This document shows, in pieces, positions 59,740 to 64,000 of a stretch of DNA of 64,000 bases. Both the position numbers and the translations under genes were made by a program. The first letter of the stretch is position 1. Every line of letters begins with the position of its first letter. Below the pieces are notes generated by a model. That model did no database searches and was not told the origin of the DNA. It worked only from the letters and a program-made list of their open reading frames with translations. Origin of the DNA: Armillaria gallica (taxonomy: Eukaryota > Basidiomycota > Agaricomycetes > Agaricales > Physalacriaceae); the NCBI GenBank assembly GCA_037576215.1, contig JBANDB010000019.1, positions 255,501 through 319,500 on the forward strand, given 5' to 3'.

Positions 59740-60455
59740 ATGTCTCCATCACAGTCATTTCAGCAGAGAGGAATGGGTGGAGAGCCTCTAGATCCTTCAC
59801 TTATGGCAGAGCTCTCTGCATATCGAGAGCCTTTGACATCGAGCAAAGGTAGGGTTTCCTCAGGAGACAACCTCGACAGCAGCTATGATGTCACCTATCC
59901 TTGAAGAGACTAGACAGCCCCTTGTAGATCCAGCATCCCTCTCAAAGATAGCATCCCAATACAGTGCTCGGGCTCATCTACAACATTATTCTCTAGTCAA
60001 AAGAGACATTCCAAATTTTCGTGGGGGCAGCTCGTGATACACTCCCCGTATCAGTATATCATGTTGTCTTTGATTACTACTCTTGGACGTGAGTGTCTTT
60101 GGGTACACGAAGCATGTCTCTTGCCTAGGAAGGCAAAGGGGCTTTGACAAGCTCAGTTATGGGAGAATATGCTCAGTGCATTTTACCCTCTCTTTTGATG
60201 CCCTTCTCTGCTGACGCATAGCTTTTGCAGGTCTTATGAATCATCACACATCAAGAGTGATGTTTCATGGTGCAGTTGTACAAATTGACTTGAACAACAT
60301 CATCCCTGACATTCTACCCCAGAGGAATGGCCTTTTAGATGTTTCGTCCAACCATGCCAGACTTTCTCATTCCCCCCAAATGCTTCCTCGCCTCATTCAT
60401 CCCAAACATGGACCTTTCCCTCAAGTGAGAGCAATAGCTCTTCACATGCCCACTT
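59740..60455 (+). CDS. Partial, possibly decayed gene
   Basis: ATG 59740 opens a polar N terminus (MSPSQSFQQRGMGGEP). A possible 34-bp intron (GTAGGG..CAGCAG) joins in phase to a coding-like exon near 59881-60030 (EETRQPLVDPASLSKIASQY). A later frame to 60455 (VVQIDLNNIIPDILPQRNG) also looks coding. The joins past 60030 are not resolved, and frames beyond 60455 are broken. No family recognised. Confidence 0.35.
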
Positions 60456-63400
60456 AGCCTCTGGATATTCAAAATCAGCTGTCATCTCAGTGGGATAGGT
60501 TGTTCTGGTACCGGCTGCAGGGGACACTGATTGACAACAGCAATCAATGACGCAAACAGGATGCGTATGCACTTTGCTGATGATGCCTCAACAATCTTGA
60601 CCAGGTTGACGAGATGCCATTTCAACAAGACTGCCATTCTTCGAGCTCTGTAAAGTGCTCATCAAGCTACCTTGCGCTTTCCTTGAACCAATACCTTCTG
60701 GTGTCTTGGTCACTTACCTTTTGGTCTGATAGACTTCCCACACAGAACTCGGACCTGCCACGCTCTGTGACAGCTTACCACTTCATATTTTGCAGAACAG
60801 TAATATCAACCCACAACAAATGACTTATCTTCTTAACCTGCTCAGATGTTACCAACACTTGCAAAACCGAGTTTAGGTGATGTATGTGCATCTCCACTAG
60901 TCACATTTATTTTTTCTAATCTTCATTTTAGATGCGTCAATGAGGAAGGATATAAATTTCACCCATGCAGTGGGCGAATGATCCCTCTTAAGGAGACAGT
61001 ATGCAACAGAATAGTTTTGGTCTTGCTCCATGAATATCATTGTTCTAATTCTCTGAAGAGAGCAGTGCATATGACCCAGTTGGCACCAATGGGCTTGTGG
61101 AATTCACACCAGCAAAGGTGCCTTCGGCAGTCCGGTGTTTTCTTCCCATGCATGCCTGAAGTTTTTCCTTATTCTCATGCACTGTACCCGTTCTATGTGC
61201 AAATGGTCATGCTGTCACTGATGAGTATGGAGTGATGGAATTGAAGCTGAAGCTATCATATGGTGGGTTCTCTTACAGGTTACCATTCTTTGATTTTAGA
61301 CTGACTCTTTCATATCAGGACACTGATTCATATGTACTCGGAAATCCTTATGCTTGTACTGAGGTATTCCAAAGCGCCATTGTGCGTTTAATGTTGCCAC
61401 AGCCATAGCCCTACATTGTCTGCATTGGTGATAGGCTGATTCATGTATGACATGGCTTATTCTGATGAGCAGGGGCTTAACGAGTATGTTCTGTCATTCC
61501 ATTGCAGTTGTTCTCGACTATGGTTTCAGTGTTGGGCCTTGCTCGGTCCTGCATCATGCCCCGAAATGTTATCACTCATAGCTGTATCCACGACCTTTAC
61601 CAGCCTCTCTCAAGGACCTAGCCAGATGGGTTGCGTATCAGACAACTACATACTGATTACTCCATTCTCAATAGTGTAAATGTTGTGATCCATCCTTCAA
61701 TTTCACAGACATCTTTTATCTCTGACCAACCAATGCGATACATATGGATTGCCCACGGCATCCTTTCCTTGATGCTATACCACAAGCATGGATAAATGGA
61801 TTCCACCATGTTATGTATACCTCTGTGGAGGATATATTTATGAGCTTCAGTGCTCATTTCCTTCTTTTAAAGGGTCAGCTGCTCCTGGCTCAGGGAGCAC
61901 TAGATTCATACAATGGGATGACAAAATATCGGAGGCGCAGAAGAATAGGCTGTCGCATGGACCCATTATGGAAAGGTGCTGGCTGTGACGAGCAAGATTT
62001 CGCGTATGCTTAGTCAGTACCTCGATGCTCAATTCTCATCAAGAATGTAATACTAACTCTGCCTGACCAGTTGTCAGGAAAGGTGTTCATTGCATGTACT
62101 CCTTCTTTTGACTCTGATAACATATGGCAATCTTGGCAGTAGCAGCTCCAATATGCTGGCTTGGAATTTGTCCTTCCTTTATCATAAACCATTCATCACG
62201 GTTAACTTCAGGAGTCTTGTTGGACTTGGTCCCTCACACGACAGAACAGGCTCCGAGTACCTTCTTGACAGGTGACTGAGCAAGGAAGGGAAGGAGCACA
62301 TGTTTCCAGCTCGAGTGAAACGTCTGTTTGTCTGAGAGTGCACAGCAATGGTGTTGTTGGTGGATTATCTGCACGATGCTCTGGTTCAAGGTGAGGAGTT
62401 TTTTTCTGATGTTTAGGTGGCCCTCATTGGATTTTCCCAGATGCAATGTGGTGGGACTGGAAGCATCTTCGTCGCTGAAGGGCATGTTCCAGACACTGTG
62501 TTAGTAGCATGGAGCAGTCTTTTCCTTTGCATGGACAGTACTTCAGTGCTCTGGGACTTTATCTTGGTGTGTAGTAAGTGCTGTCTGCAAGCAATGCCCC
62601 ATATCTGAGGCTCAAGCCTCAGTGCTTACTATAGCAATTGTAATTCTGCTGGAGGAACTTCAAGGTTACGATTTGGAACCATGTTCCGGTTCCTGAACCC
62701 TGAACCCTGCCTGCAAGTCTTCTACATAGTCCAATTTTTCTTGACAGCTTGCAGTTCCAGACCAAATTATGGATTCATTTGAAAGTTCCCCATACGACTA
62801 GCCATTCAGCATCTTTCAGCTCCACATTAATGTGCTTTTCATCCAGTATCATTCAATACTCTTGCAATACCCCGCCAAGTAGTCTTTTGTGGTTTGGTTG
62901 CCTGTTGATTTTGGGGGTTCTTCTACTGCTCGAGCACTGATATCACACATCTGTATTGGGAGAAAGTGCGATCTTAGACATTGAGGAGGGTATAGAACTA
63001 CGGTATGCTCTGTCTGTATGTGGCTGTCATATATTTGACTCCTTCATAGACTCGGTTATTAAAACAAATATTTTCTGAAGATCATTGCTACGGTGTTTAG
63101 GCCTTAGGCTCTGAGCAGCTCAGAGACCCTCCATCCATTGTGATAATGGATGGATGTTTCACTTTTCAAACACCTAGCAGGATCAACCTGCCCAACTTGC
63201 CCAAGGTCGCTCGCATGCTCCTGACTCCTGCTTGCTTAGGACACTACCAACACTGCACCCCATTCATACATTGATGTGCAACAAGTAGTTAACCCCCACA
63301 ATGATGATGATGGTGTATACGGTGGGTTGGTGCTACCATGATATCAGACTTGAAGCGAATTGACGGGCTGACTGCGCAAGGGAACTGCCCTACATATCAT

Positions 63401-63775
63401 CACTTTCATAGAAACTATCCTTGCTCCTATCCATAGCCCAGGTGATGGGCATCTCTATGGACATACTGCAAGGCAAGGGGCATTCTTCCATTCTGTAAGT
63501 CGTTCAATTCTCAGTCACATCAAGCTAAGTTAATAACAGTGCAAAGTGCTTCCTTGAAATTCATGACTACCTATAGTGTTACTACTGTTACATATATGGT
63601 ATCCATTGTGATCCGGTTTCACCTACTGTACAATGTCTTTGATTTGTTTCCTCTCAAATTCTGTGACTATAGTCTGGACTTCACCCTCCTCAAGTGCATC
63701 CTCCACCTGTTGAGTTCCACGTCGCTGCCTCTCACACTCAGACCATTGAAGACTGTCATGACATCACTCTTCTGA
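60456..63775. other. Eroded plus-strand coding sequence
   Basis: Coding-like fragments in shifting frames occur at 60846-61235, 61443-61679 and especially 61744-62013, where two frames share the load (for example ELQCSFPSFKGSAAPGSGST with FIQWDDKISEAQKNRLSHGP in one frame). Interrupting stops and shifts indicate a dead long gene. The family is not recognised. Small-scale introns might explain a few breaks. Confidence 0.4.
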
Positions 63776-64000
63776 TCAACATACCGCACACCTGCACTTC
63801 TCTTTGTAGCACCTGCCCATCACTCTCAGCTTAAGGCATTCCCTTAGCACCTTCTGCACCCACATGAGGATGTCTTCGACTGTGAGGATCCCATCCTTGC
63901 AGACGATCTCAATGTTGAACCACTTGACACTCTCTATTTCAACGAGGATGGGGACCTTCTGAAAGGCCGGTTTGGACATGGGTTCATACGCGATTTTGGA
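63776..64000 (-). CDS. C-terminal part of a protein running off the window, DUF6699-like
   Basis: The minus frame is open from the window edge to TGA 63778-63776 (74 codons), with an internal ATG at 63979. The pattern P-x-F then VEIESVKWFNIEIVCKDG and LTVEDILMWVQKVLRE resembles the mushroom DUF6699 fold, in which a W-x-I-x-I strand is followed by a helix starting VxDVL. The match is tentative because only this piece is visible. No stop or shift is seen. Confidence 0.45.
   Translation of the reverse strand, partial: SKIAYEPMSKPAFQKVPILVEIESVKWFNIEIVCKDGILTVEDILMWVQKVLRECLKLRVMGRCYKEKCRCAVC

Noticed and set aside
1..64000. CRISPR arrays, bacterial operons, ribosomal RNA genes, prophage
   Set aside because: No regularly spaced identical repeats, ribosome-binding sites or rRNA sequence. 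Gene structure is clearly eukaryotic.

Overview
The window looks like a transposon-rich stretch of an Agaricomycete (mushroom-forming basidiomycete) nuclear genome. The evidence is short GT-AG introns of about 48-80 bp, a Plavaka-type CACTA transposase, a fungal F-box-like gene, a chromodomain-free Ty3/Gypsy pol of the kind common in mushrooms, and an rve-type eukaryotic integrase gene. Nothing suggests a bacterial, viral or organellar source. Species cannot be told from the sequence alone.

Layout. 1-3446: AT-rich dispersed repeats with two small hAT-type elements, one bounded by a perfect 8-bp target duplication. 3447-9794: mostly unassigned, with a 1.08-kb non-autonomous hAT at 7595-8676. 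9801-17328: the best find, a 7.5-kb DNA transposon with a perfect 6-bp target duplication. It carries a complete three-exon integrase-like transposase and a second, many-exon gene of about 735-900 aa with no recognised domain. 17329-24228: GC-richer tract with short-exon genes that have no long open frames. I could chain several exons in phase, but not name the products. 24278-27663: decayed Plavaka transposase (minus), head to head with a TE-associated plus-strand gene (27808-30638). 34688-37566: a long decayed plus-strand coding region. 37716-40761: a terminus related to the 9801 element, two tandem solo LTRs with target duplications, and a broken F-box gene whose frame meets the second LTR. 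41000-42785: an inverted copy of 1612-3446, nearly 40 kb away. 45781-55164: LTR pieces and a Gypsy pol relic lacking most of its reverse transcriptase. 55165-64000: mixed, with a supported three-exon minus gene at 58528-59337 and partial genes near the right edge.

How the parts relate. Most genes here belong to mobile elements. The transposase and its partner in 9801-17328 are codirectional, only 75 bp apart, and lie inside one set of termini, so they probably move together. The Plavaka gene and its divergent neighbour share a 144-bp interval. Several stops in decayed element genes are TGA where arginine would fit, which suggests C-to-T decay. All splice models here were read by eye and need transcript support.
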